DNA from: Thermoplasmata archaeon
GTDB lineage: Archaea; Thermoplasmatota; Thermoplasmata; Thermoplasmatales; Thermoplasmataceae
Direction of reading: 5' to 3'
Assembly (NCBI GenBank): GCA_021835265.1
Contig: JAKBQK010000438.1
Location: forward strand, 1 to 8,308
Length of the DNA: 8,308 nucleotides
The notes under the pieces were generated by a model. It saw nothing but the letters and a program-made list of their open reading frames with translations. It had not been told where the DNA came from and did no database searches. This document shows, in pieces, positions 1 through 6,398 of the stretch. A program made the position numbers and the translations under genes. Position 1 is the first letter of the stretch, and the number at the start of each line of letters is the position of its first letter.

Positions 1-315
1 GGTAACAGATGTAGGTGGAACCTCTCTATCAAAACGGATCACAAAATTAGGCTCATCCGATAGTGGATAATAATAAATCCAAACGCTAGGTGATTCTACC
101 TCAAATTGACTTGCTTTAAGTGGGACTGGTGCACTGTTCGGTGTACTCGGATCGTTCCAGTATAGCAACGTTTCTGGAAAATTAGTCAAACCTACGGCAG
201 GTGTAATCAGGTTTTGAACCACTCCTTTGCCAAGTCCTCCTACTGCAGCAACGGCAGAAAGACCAACCATGGCTTTAAGAAATCCCCTTCGTGATGGATC
301 AACTTCTCCTGTCAT
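1..315 (-). CDS. Tat-exported, probable Rieske-type iron-sulfur protein (N-terminal part, cut by window start)
   Basis: The first 105 residues are visible; the rest lies beyond base 1. The N-terminus has a twin-arginine signal, S-R-R-G-F-L-K at residues 8-14, followed by a hydrophobic Ala/Gly/Val stretch to about residue 30, so the protein should be exported folded or membrane-anchored on the outside. Downstream, a Y-Y-Y-P-L-x-x-E-P-N-F stretch (about residues 80-93) resembles the region before the cluster-binding domain in archaeal Rieske proteins (SoxF/SoxL type). The cluster motifs (CxH and CxxH) would lie outside the window, so the Rieske call is an inference; another Tat-exported redox protein is possible. 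The start is secure: the ATG at 313-315 has an in-frame TAA two codons upstream. It is divergent from the MazG-like gene. If correct, it would serve a bc1-like respiratory complex. Confidence 0.6.
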   Translation of the reverse strand, partial: MTGEVDPSRRGFLKAMVGLSAVAAVGGLGKGVVQNLITPAVGLTNFPETLLYWNDPSTPNSAPVPLKASQFEVESPSVWIYYYPLSDEPNFVIRFDREVPPTSVT

Positions 316-356
316 GAGTGGTTATTGAATTAATGGTTAAAATGGTTTTCCCTCGT

Positions 357-376
357 GTTATAAGTAGTATTTATAT
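357..376 (-). promoter_or_regulatory. Candidate TATA region for the Tat/Rieske gene
   Basis: Read on the minus strand, CTTATAAC (357-364) and the adjacent ATATAAATA (368-376) both resemble the archaeal TATA consensus YTTAWANA, each with a mismatch. Transcription would begin roughly 25 bases downstream, giving a leader of about 20-30 bases. Which element is used cannot be decided from sequence. Confidence 0.35.
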
Positions 377-429
377 TGAAATGAGGTTTACAAAACTCTT
401 GAATTTAAAACAAATAGACCAAATAATAT

Positions 430-437
430 TTTAAAAA
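430..437 (+). promoter_or_regulatory. TATA box for the MazG-like gene
   Basis: TTTAAAAA matches YTTAWANA exactly and sits about 34 bases before the ATG at 468. The predicted transcript starts near 460, leaving a leader of only a few bases. No Shine-Dalgarno sequence is visible, consistent with a nearly leaderless mRNA. Confidence 0.5.
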
Positions 438-467
438 AAGTATTATAGCTTATCACAATTTGACGCA

Positions 468-791
468 ATGGATTTTGATGAGTACGCGAAAATGCAGAAA
501 AGGACATCACCCAACGGAACAAATATAGTGATGGTCGCTCTGGGTCTCACAGGCGAATCTGGAGAATTTGCTGACCTGGTTAAAAAACACATGTTTCAGG
601 GACATGAACTTGATAAGGATAAAATGATCGAGGAGCTAGGAGATGTTTTATGGTATATTTTTGAGGGTGCAAGGGTATTAGGTATAGACGCCTCTGAGAT
701 AGCAGAGAGAAATGTAATAAAACTAAGTAAACGTTATCCAGATGGATTTGACCCAGAAAGAAGTAAAAATAGAAACGATGATGGCAATTAA
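468..791 (+). CDS. MazG-like nucleoside triphosphate pyrophosphohydrolase
   Basis: This 107-residue protein has the single-domain size of the all-alpha MazG-like NTP pyrophosphatases, which hydrolyse (d)NTPs, often damaged ones, to the monophosphate and pyrophosphate. The metal-binding signature is complete: E30-x2-E33 on one helix (G-E-S-G-E) and E56-x2-D59 on the next (E-E-L-G-D-V-L-W-Y). The C-terminal K-R-Y-P-x-G-F-x-x-E-R-S-x-N-R tail is typical of a short subgroup common in bacteria, archaea and phages. Members act in the cytoplasm as dimers or tetramers with Mg2+. The start ATG follows a TATA box at a leaderless-type distance; the stop is TAA. It is transcribed alone, since the next gene has its own TATA box. 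The exact substrate cannot be inferred. Confidence 0.9.
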   Translation: MDFDEYAKMQKRTSPNGTNIVMVALGLTGESGEFADLVKKHMFQGHELDKDKMIEELGDVLWYIFEGARVLGIDASEIAERNVIKLSKRYPDGFDPERSKNRNDDGN

Positions 792-822
792 ATAATTGCT
801 TAATTTACTACTTAATTACACT

Positions 823-830
823 TTTATATA
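823..830 (+). promoter_or_regulatory. TATA box for the orphan membrane protein gene
   Basis: TTTATATA is an exact YTTAWANA match centred about 28 bases before the ATG at 855, predicting a leaderless or nearly leaderless transcript. It lies just after the MazG-like stop codon, so the membrane protein gene is probably its own transcription unit. Confidence 0.6.
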
Positions 831-854
831 AGTTGATAATTCCAATTATTAAAA

Positions 855-2438
855 ATGAAGATTACTGCTGATATTCTAAAATCAATTAGGTCAAAATTAA
901 CAGTTAAGTCTATTATTATTTTATCAGTTATTAGCATTCTAATATTTCCAGCCATTCTTATAGAAAACGCATCAATTCCAACAAGCGACAGCCACCTTTA
1001 CTTTCTCAGCAATGGATATGATATTCATACAGTGAGTGTTAATCATAACTCAAAAAATGCTAGCAATATTGGTGCAGTGTATCAAAGCACTTACTCTCTA
1101 ATAAACAATAAGCTTGAACCCGTTTCTAATACAAGTGTAAGATTAAATGTTTCTGTAGTAGACTCAAATTTATTGGATCATTTTTTACTTCAACTTAATA
1201 TATATTTTAATGTAATTACCAAAAAGAACGGAAGTTTTACATTAAATAATACTGATTTATTATTCCTACTACCAGTTGATTATAATAGAACTCAGAATTC
1301 TATTAGAAGCTATCACATAGAAAATTACACAGTACTGGAGGGTAAAAACGGATTAGTTACCAACCAAAAGGATGATAAATTTGGATTTAATAGTTTTGAT
1401 GTAGTTGTTAATAATAGAACAGGAGAACGTGGAGTTATAAATATGGCTTTTTTGCCCTATTATAATTTGGGCTATTATGGCATCGCTCCCATCTTCCTCA
1501 TGAGTGGAAACTCAAGTGGAAGCTATAATCTTTCATATCATCTCTATAATCCTCAAGATCAAAATTCTGTTGGTCCACTCGTTTATTTAGGCAACTATTC
1601 CTTTAATAAGATTTACACAATAAATTCAAATGAGGGCAGAATTCTTTCCATGAATGAGGCGTTTAACGTAACTTTTTTTGTAAATGGAATTGCTCTTGGT
1701 ACCGTTTACCATAATAGTGTTTTGTCAACTTCTTTTACCGCTGCTATTTCTATTTTAGGATTACTAGGAAATACTGGCGCAGAAATTATGTTACTTGTCA
1801 CTGTTTTTATGGTATTAACATTGTTTGTGCCCATGTTTAATCTTCCTGTTTACATGTATTATCTATCATTGCCAAGAAAGAGATGGTATACAATAACAAA
1901 TGAATTTATCTCTTCTATCTTGACCATGTCCATCTTTGAGGGTTTTGCTTTTACTGCCACATACCTGATTTCAGAATTAATGTTCCACTATTCACTATCT
2001 ATTCTTGCATTTATTTATATTTACCTTTTCAGTGTGGCTGCATTTACTGTTTTTTCCTCTCTATATCTTCTCATTGGCGTTTTTTTCATTGGTAAAACAA
2101 TGCCCCGCATTTCATTAACAATATTTTTGATTTTAGGATATCCTTTAATAGATTCCTTATCACAATCCATACTCGAAATTCAGGCAATTTTCTCAGATAA
2201 TGTCCTATTCAAACCTCTGCTTGATAACATAAGGACATATAACCTAATAAGTGATATATTACCCGTTCTAAATGTAGAGGAACTCAACAGTTATTTTCTG
2301 AGAAGTCCGGCTAGTGGAGTTATAATGCTAAACCATCTTTCAATATTCGATCTTTCCCCTTTAATATTCCTCTCTTCTATTATAGGTATTTCCTTGACTC
2401 TGTTCTACCTTTCAATAAAAAGATATTACAAATATTGA
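855..2438 (+). CDS. Large membrane protein of unknown function, ABC-2-permease-like layout
   Basis: A 527-residue protein I cannot assign to a named family. One hydrophobic segment at about 18-36 acts as signal anchor. Residues about 40-290 are polar, rich in Asn, Ser and Tyr, and hold around a dozen N-x-S/T sequons (for example N68, N92, N98, N144, N157, N187, N247, N271), as expected for a glycosylated archaeal outer-face domain. A membrane bundle follows at about 308-338, 350-376, 382-413, 418-438 and 500-520. After the first bundle helix a short L-P-R-K-R-W loop (339-344) leads into the next helix, like the P-x-x-R-x-x loop of ABC-2 permeases. The overall order (anchor, outside domain, 5-6 helices) fits an ABC-2-type exporter subunit, but no ATPase gene is in the window, so this stays a hypothesis. 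It has its own promoter and ends in TGA, convergent with the DUF202 gene. Confidence 0.8.
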   Translation: MKITADILKSIRSKLTVKSIIILSVISILIFPAILIENASIPTSDSHLYFLSNGYDIHTVSVNHNSKNASNIGAVYQSTYSLINNKLEPVSNTSVRLNVSVVDSNLLDHFLLQLNIYFNVITKKNGSFTLNNTDLLFLLPVDYNRTQNSIRSYHIENYTVLEGKNGLVTNQKDDKFGFNSFDVVVNNRTGERGVINMAFLPYYNLGYYGIAPIFLMSGNSSGSYNLSYHLYNPQDQNSVGPLVYLGNYSFNKIYTINSNEGRILSMNEAFNVTFFVNGIALGTVYHNSVLSTSFTAAISILGLLGNTGAEIMLLVTVFMVLTLFVPMFNLPVYMYYLSLPRKRWYTITNEFISSILTMSIFEGFAFTATYLISELMFHYSLSILAFIYIYLFSVAAFTVFSSLYLLIGVFFIGKTMPRISLTIFLILGYPLIDSLSQSILEIQAIFSDNVLFKPLLDNIRTYNLISDILPVLNVEELNSYFLRSPASGVIMLNHLSIFDLSPLIFLSSIIGISLTLFYLSIKRYYKY

Positions 2439-2510
2439 AATGAAACGGAATTTCTTTACGGGAAGTAATGGCTAACTGTCCTTTTATAGAGCGATTGAGA
2501 ATAAGTGTGA

Positions 2511-2861
2511 TTATAGAGTTAGAACCATATATCCAATCAAAAGCACCGCGATTAAGAGAATAAGAATTCCAGAGGTGATTATTGCAGTTGATGATGGCTC
2601 AAAATCTCCTGATTCTATACTTTTTTTGTTCTTTATGAAACTCCTTAGAGCCATTACCTGCATAAAACCGCCAGATATAACAAGGATTATACCAATAGAT
2701 GCAGAAAATGGGGCTGAAACATTCGATGAATTTGGAACCAGCTCCTTAATAATTATACCAAACTTCGCTACCACGAAGCCCAGTGCCATAACTGCTATTC
2801 CAGTTCTTACCCATGCTAAATATGTTCTTTCATTTGCCATATGATCTGTTACTGTGGACAT
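2511..2861 (-). CDS. DUF202 family small membrane protein
   Basis: 116 residues matching the DUF202 (YidH-like) family. The hallmark N-terminal motif is A-N-E-R-T-Y-L-A-W-V-R-T-G (residues 9-21), leading directly into transmembrane helix 1 (about 19-37). Two more helices lie at about 54-72 and 91-114, with a charged loop of K-N-K-K and E-S-G-D between them. The family is a three-helix membrane protein of unknown biochemical function, found in bacteria, archaea and the fungal VTC complex subunits. The ATG at 2859-2861 is used here; M8, immediately before the conserved A-N-E-R, is a credible alternative start. It is convergent with the upstream membrane protein gene and divergent from the PLP enzyme gene. 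Nothing in the sequence links it functionally to either. Confidence 0.88.
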   Translation of the reverse strand: MSTVTDHMANERTYLAWVRTGIAVMALGFVVAKFGIIIKELVPNSSNVSAPFSASIGIILVISGGFMQVMALRSFIKNKKSIESGDFEPSSTAIITSGILILLIAVLLIGYMVLTL

Positions 2862-2902
2862 GTTATATTTCTGATTGGTCTTCGTAAATTAATATGCTTT
2901 TA

Positions 2903-2919
2903 ACCTATTTAAAATAGGT
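2903..2919. repeat. 17-base palindrome upstream of the DUF202 gene, possible operator/TATA
   Basis: ACCTATTT and AAATAGGT form perfect 8-base arms around a single central A. The centre is T/A-rich and TATA-like on both strands. It begins 42 bases before the DUF202 start, a position where a TATA box and an overlapping regulator site would fit. It could equally be a simple AT-rich coincidence. Confidence 0.4.
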
Positions 2920-2951
2920 ATTTTTCAAAACCAGATGTTTGCTAATTTGTG

Positions 2952-2986
2952 CTACATTGTAGAGTGTTGTAGTGAGTATTACACTA
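2952..2986. repeat. Cluster of short repeats in the DUF202/PLP-enzyme divergent region
   Basis: Three overlapping elements are visible: a palindrome CTACA-T-TGTAG (2952-2962), two adjacent 10-base direct repeats TTGTAGAGTG and TTGTAGTGAG (2957-2976), and an inverted pair TAGTG-N7-CACTA (2970-2986). The spacing of one helical turn and the position 25-60 bases upstream of the PLP gene's TATA box suit a transcription factor site. No known regulator motif is recognised. Confidence 0.3.
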
Positions 2987-3010
2987 AAAGCTTTGATTCT
3001 CCAGGTCTCA

Positions 3011-3018
3011 TTTATAGA
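3011..3018 (+). promoter_or_regulatory. Candidate TATA box for the class V PLP enzyme gene
   Basis: TTTATAGA is an exact YTTAWANA match. Transcription would begin near 3040, leaving a leader of about 30 bases before the ATG at 3071, longer than for most genes here. A small inverted repeat (TAGAA at 3015-3019, TTCTA at 3026-3030) overlaps the box and might be an operator. Confidence 0.45.
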
Positions 3019-3070
3019 ATTGAAGTTCTAAGTTGATGGTATATCATTCCTCAACAATACGGTTATAATA

Positions 3071-4234
3071 ATGGTTATTTTATCTAGCCATGTGAAAAAT
3101 GAAGTGTTAGAGTGGAGAAGGTCGTTCGTAAATCTAAATGACTCTATAAATCTGGCTGCATGCAGTCAGGGTGCCCTTCTTAAATCAGTAAAAAAAGCAT
3201 TCAGTAAATATCAAGCAGATCAGATTGAATTTGGGAATCCGTGGGACATATGGCAACAGAAAGTTGAAGAATTAAGATCTTTAATCGGAAAACTAATTAA
3301 TGCATCAAAAAATGAAATTGCTATTTTACCATCTGTATCGGCCTCGTTTTCTTCTCTTCTTAGTTCCATAGATTTTTGTAAAAATGATCAAATAATTACT
3401 ACTGACCTTGAGTATCCAACTACCAACTTTATCTCTCTAGCCCAAAAGTATAGAGGTGTTGAAACTGTAACGGTTAGAAACAAAAACGGGATTGTTTCTT
3501 CCAGTGATTATGAAAGTAACATCACTGATAAAACTCGCCTGGGCACTGTTATTCACGTTTCATCTCTCAATGGGACAAAATTGGATCTAAAAGAATTTAC
3601 TGATATACTTCATCAACATGGATCATATGCCTATGTTGATGCCTATCAATCTCTAGGAGTTCTGCCTGTTAACGTTAAGAATTTGAATATTGACTTTCTT
3701 TCTTCGGGAACATTAAAATGGCTTCTAGGGGCTTCAGGAACAGCATTTCTATATGCAAGAGAAGAGGTTGCAGAAAAACTTCACCCTACTGATATAGGAT
3801 GGTTTTCACAACAAGATCCTTTTCAATTTGGAGCAGAAAAACTTCAATATGCAGATGGAGCTCTCAGATTTCAATCCGGAACCTGGTCTGTTCCTTCAAT
3901 ATACGCATCAATTGAGGGGATTAAAAAAATACTTGAAATAGGTCAAAATAAAATCACCAGAAGAATTGAGACTCTTACATCAATAGTATTTGATGAATTA
4001 ACAAAGAATGGATTCACTGTTAATACACCAGAATCTCCTGAGAATAGAGGTGGGATTATTGCCTTTGAGGTTTCAAATCCTATGAAAATTGAGAAACTTT
4101 TGAGAGATAAATATAGAATATTCACTTCAGCAAGAGGAATAAATTTACGAATCTCACCACATTTCTATAACAATGAGGAAGAAGTGCTTAAAACTGTAGA
4201 TGCTCTGGTTGAGATTAGAAATAAATCTCTATGA
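3071..4234 (+). CDS. Class V aminotransferase-fold PLP enzyme (cysteine desulfurase / isopenicillin-N-epimerase-like)
   Basis: 387 residues, normal length for fold-type I class V PLP enzymes. Visible landmarks are N27-L-A-A-C-S-Q-G at the substrate entrance, the V-D-A-Y-Q-S-L-G motif with D190 (pyridine nitrogen) and Q193, the PLP-binding K216 in S-G-T-L-K-W-L-L-G, the R-F-Q-S-G-T-W motif (266-272), and R360 in L-R-I-S-P-H-F-Y-N, the usual substrate-carboxylate arginine. The loop where true cysteine desulfurases of the SufS/NifS type carry their catalytic cysteine reads I-F-T-S-A-R-G-I-N, with no cysteine. The enzyme may therefore be a C-S lyase, epimerase or kynureninase-like enzyme rather than a classical desulfurase. 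It lies 66 bases upstream of the persulfide-oxidation pair, on the same strand, but that pair has its own TATA box. Substrate is unknown; a sulfur compound is plausible from context. Confidence 0.85.
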   Translation: MVILSSHVKNEVLEWRRSFVNLNDSINLAACSQGALLKSVKKAFSKYQADQIEFGNPWDIWQQKVEELRSLIGKLINASKNEIAILPSVSASFSSLLSSIDFCKNDQIITTDLEYPTTNFISLAQKYRGVETVTVRNKNGIVSSSDYESNITDKTRLGTVIHVSSLNGTKLDLKEFTDILHQHGSYAYVDAYQSLGVLPVNVKNLNIDFLSSGTLKWLLGASGTAFLYAREEVAEKLHPTDIGWFSQQDPFQFGAEKLQYADGALRFQSGTWSVPSIYASIEGIKKILEIGQNKITRRIETLTSIVFDELTKNGFTVNTPESPENRGGIIAFEVSNPMKIEKLLRDKYRIFTSARGINLRISPHFYNNEEEVLKTVDALVEIRNKSL

Positions 4235-4270
4235 AATTACGCTTAACATCATAATTATTGGTTAATAATC

Positions 4271-4278
4271 TTTATAAA
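4271..4278 (+). promoter_or_regulatory. TATA box for the persulfide dioxygenase/rhodanese unit
   Basis: TTTATAAA matches YTTAWANA exactly and is centred about 26 bases before the ATG at 4301, so the transcript is predicted to be leaderless. It shows that the MBL-rhodanese pair can be transcribed independently of the PLP enzyme upstream. Confidence 0.65.
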
Positions 4279-4300
4279 TAGTGTATAATATGGACGATCA

Positions 4301-5080
4301 ATGAATCTTATTCCCATCCGCGATTGTGTTAACGGTTGTTCATCTTATATAATAGGTGATGAAATCTCTGGTAGGGCTATGGTTATAGATCCTCTACGGT
4401 CCATTGGTCATAAGAACTATGTAATATCAGCAGCAAAAGAGAGGTTATATATTGAAATGGTTGTTGATACCCATGTTCATGCAGATCATTATTCTGCGGC
4501 GAGAGAACTGGCAGATGAAATAGGAATTCATGTATCTATGAGTGAAAATGCACCCAATGATTTCCAATTTAACAAACTACGAGATGAACAGGTTATATCA
4601 CTTGGAAACCTGGAGATTGTGGTAATGCATGCACTGGGGCATACACCTGATAATCTTGCCCTGAAAATTATTGATCGATCTCGATCCAGCGAAGTTGTAT
4701 CTGTTTTTACTGGAGATTCACTGTTTGTTGGGGATGTGGGCAGACCTGATCTTGTATATGAAAGCGAGGAGATGATAAAAAATGCCATAAATGATCAGTA
4801 TAGTACCATATTTAAGAAATTACTCACTTTACCTGACTATGTAGAAATATTTCCAGCTCACTCAGGTTCCTCTTCATGTGGCGGTCTATTCTTAAGCCCA
4901 AAGTTCAATTCAACAATTGGATATGAAAGGAGATTTAACCAGTTTTTAAGAGTTAAGTCACTTGAAGAATTTTCTGATATGGTTATAAAAACACTGAAAC
5001 CTCCTCCAGTTAATGCAAAGGGTATTAGAGAATGGAATCTGGGAAAAAGCATAGAACTCTATAGAGGTAATTCACAATGA
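4301..5080 (+). CDS. Metallo-beta-lactamase-fold persulfide dioxygenase-like protein (CstB/ETHE1 type)
   Basis: 259 residues of the MBL fold. The metal motif T-H-V-H-A-D-H (H58, H60, D62, H63), H114 in G-H-T-P-D-N, D139 in T-G-D-S-L-F-V-G-D-V-G-R-P-D-L, and H187 in P-A-H-S-G-S-S-S-C-G are all present. In the ETHE1/CstB persulfide dioxygenases, residues equivalent to H58, H114 and D139 bind a single Fe(II), which oxidises glutathione or CoA persulfide to sulfite. The G-R-P-D-L motif, C193 in G-S-S-S-C-G, and S-T-I-G-Y-E-R-R-F-N (204-213) follow the CstB-type subgroup rather than glyoxalase II. The product is cytoplasmic. Its TGA stop overlaps the rhodanese ATG (ATGA), so the two are translationally coupled. 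Thiol substrate is unknown; another MBL hydrolase activity cannot be excluded from sequence. Confidence 0.85.
   Translation: MNLIPIRDCVNGCSSYIIGDEISGRAMVIDPLRSIGHKNYVISAAKERLYIEMVVDTHVHADHYSAARELADEIGIHVSMSENAPNDFQFNKLRDEQVISLGNLEIVVMHALGHTPDNLALKIIDRSRSSEVVSVFTGDSLFVGDVGRPDLVYESEEMIKNAINDQYSTIFKKLLTLPDYVEIFPAHSGSSSCGGLFLSPKFNSTIGYERRFNQFLRVKSLEEFSDMVIKTLKPPPVNAKGIREWNLGKSIELYRGNSQ
5064..5068 (+). promoter_or_regulatory. Shine-Dalgarno site for the rhodanese gene
   Basis: GAGGT ends eight bases before the ATG at 5077 and complements the usual archaeal 16S rRNA 3' end (anti-SD ACCTCC). It contrasts with the leaderless first genes of this window and supports internal initiation within a two-gene mRNA. 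Confidence 0.6.
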
Positions 5081-5688
5081 TTGATGCTGAAACAATAAAA
5101 AATGAGCTCATGAATCCTGGGACTGTACTCGTTGATGTAGACCCTATGCCATATCTTGAAATAGGCTATCCAGAAGGGGCTATAAGTCATCCCATATCAC
5201 TGGAACCATGGGAGGAAAATCTAGAGCGATTAATGGGAAAAAATCACAATGCAATTGCGGTATACTCTTCATTCAAAGCAATAGGAGAGTACGCAAGCCG
5301 GCTTGCCTCAGAATATGGGATTCCAGTTAAATTTACGTTTTGCGATGGACTGGAGAAGTGGTCATCACTGGGACTCCCAACCTCTAGAATTAAATCTATA
5401 GATGTAGGTACTCTTCAGAAAGAAATAGCTCATTTTACAGTTATCGATGTGAGGGAGAAGGAGGAACTGAAATCGGGTTTTATAGATGGTTCCATTAACA
5501 TTCCACTAAGTGAAGTTGATACAGCTTTATTCAAGCTTAATCTAAATAATAAATACGCAGTTATTTGTGCTCACGGAAACAGGAGCAGGGAGGCTTCAAA
5601 AATACTATCAGAATATGGTTTTGATACCTGCACTGTAAGTGGAGGCATGTCCCAGTGGATTCTTAAGCGGTTTTCAACGAAGTATTAA
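5077..5688 (+). CDS. Tandem rhodanese protein (inactive N-domain, active C-domain sulfurtransferase)
   Basis: 203 residues with two rhodanese-like halves. The N-half (about 5-100) has L-V-D-V-D-P, a G-A-I-S-H-P strand and a final G-L-E-K-W-S-S-L-G-L-P, but its active loop reads V-Y-S-S-F-K with no cysteine, so it is probably a non-catalytic pseudo-rhodanese. The C-half (about 108-196) has V-I-D-V-R-E, G-F-I-D-G-S-I-N-I-P-L, and a canonical six-residue loop C164-A-H-G-N-R169, ending in S-G-G-M-S-Q-W. C164 would carry a persulfide. The gene starts inside the stop codon of the dioxygenase gene. Together the two proteins (259 + 203 residues) reproduce the domain order of the bacterial fusion CstB (dioxygenase, pseudo-rhodanese, rhodanese). 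They probably form a cytoplasmic complex transferring sulfane sulfur between thiol carriers and feeding or draining the dioxygenase; this is inference. Confidence 0.88.
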   Translation: MIDAETIKNELMNPGTVLVDVDPMPYLEIGYPEGAISHPISLEPWEENLERLMGKNHNAIAVYSSFKAIGEYASRLASEYGIPVKFTFCDGLEKWSSLGLPTSRIKSIDVGTLQKEIAHFTVIDVREKEELKSGFIDGSINIPLSEVDTALFKLNLNNKYAVICAHGNRSREASKILSEYGFDTCTVSGGMSQWILKRFSTKY

Positions 5689-5753
5689 CACATATGAGTG
5701 TACTAAACAGGTATACCAAAAGTCAAATATAGTTTTACTACCTAAAGATAAAC

Positions 5754-6371
5754 ATGACAGAGATAGTTGGAGGAATAATACTAGAAAAAAAATTACCGGA
5801 AACATTACCAAAAGTAACTGTTAGCTGGATCTGGTTTGACCAGATAAACGGGACAGTTGAATGGACTTTTAAAAATAATACAAATTCTAACCAATCATTT
5901 TTACTGTTCAGAAATTCCTACTATTTTGGAAATGCATTCTGGCCAGTTTATATTAATAACGATGGCTTTAATGAAAAATTTGCAACCATTGCAATCCCAC
6001 TTTCAGATTCAGGTGCGAGTAACAACTCTGCTCCCCTATGTGTTGCAGAGTTTCAGGATAAAAAAAGAATAGTGTGTTTTCTTTTCACCCTTGCCCCGAA
6101 TCAACAGTGGTCAATGATAGAGGGTGGATTTTCAGAAGCATTTTCTCCCTCAGGTTACTCAGCTATAATTGCAAATGTCTCAGGGGCTAAGGATTACTGT
6201 ATTAAATATGACGAAAAACAGGTTAAGGACTGGGACTCACAGACAGGAACCAACTATACTGGATATTCTCCAAATCCAAGCACATTTAACACTGTAACTG
6301 CGAAAGTTCAATCAAATTATATATCACTATTCAATGATATAATAACTCCGGGTGAATGTCCGACTAAATAA
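5754..6371 (+). CDS. Hypothetical protein, beta-rich, unknown family
   Basis: A 205-residue protein I do not recognise. It has no signal peptide or membrane segment at its N-terminus (M-T-E-I-V-G-G-I-I-L-E-K). Alternating hydrophobic/polar residues and many aromatics and asparagines suggest a beta-sandwich; the V-E-W-T-F-K-N-N-T-N-S-N-Q stretch near residues 35-47 is typical of an Ig-like strand and turn. Four cysteines are spread out (about 96, 107, 148 and 202), with a C-terminal E-C-P-T-K. The start ATG lies 66 bases after the rhodanese stop. A weak AT-rich box (about 5723-5731) stands at a leaderless-type distance, so it may be its own unit or read through from the sulfur genes. The ORF is long and ends in TAA before a T-rich convergent gap, supporting that it is real. 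The composition, rich in N, S, T and Y, would suit a surface protein, but no export signal is seen. Confidence 0.7.
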   Translation: MTEIVGGIILEKKLPETLPKVTVSWIWFDQINGTVEWTFKNNTNSNQSFLLFRNSYYFGNAFWPVYINNDGFNEKFATIAIPLSDSGASNNSAPLCVAEFQDKKRIVCFLFTLAPNQQWSMIEGGFSEAFSPSGYSAIIANVSGAKDYCIKYDEKQVKDWDSQTGTNYTGYSPNPSTFNTVTAKVQSNYISLFNDIITPGECPTK

Positions 6372-6398
6372 TCAGAATAAAAGGATTTTTATAGAGCT
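6372..6398. terminator. Short T/A-rich convergent intergenic gap, possible bidirectional terminator
   Basis: Only 27 bases separate two converging genes. The plus strand carries a T5 run (6386-6390), and the minus strand reads a T4 run opposite the A4 at 6379-6382. Archaeal intrinsic termination depends on such T-rich stretches without needing a hairpin. The assignment is by position and composition only. Confidence 0.35.

Noticed and set aside
2575..2844. Plus-strand open frame opposite the DUF202 gene
   Set aside because: The DUF202 motif on the minus strand is unmistakable; the opposite frame resembles nothing and has no start signal.
2862..3070. Possible tRNA or small RNA in the divergent gap
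   Set aside because: No cloverleaf arms or T-loop sequence could be built; only short repeats suited to protein binding are visible.
5639..5824. Open frame bridging the rhodanese end and the following gene
   Set aside because: It overlaps conserved rhodanese residues in another frame and runs into the 5754 gene; basic, low-complexity translation with no family resemblance.
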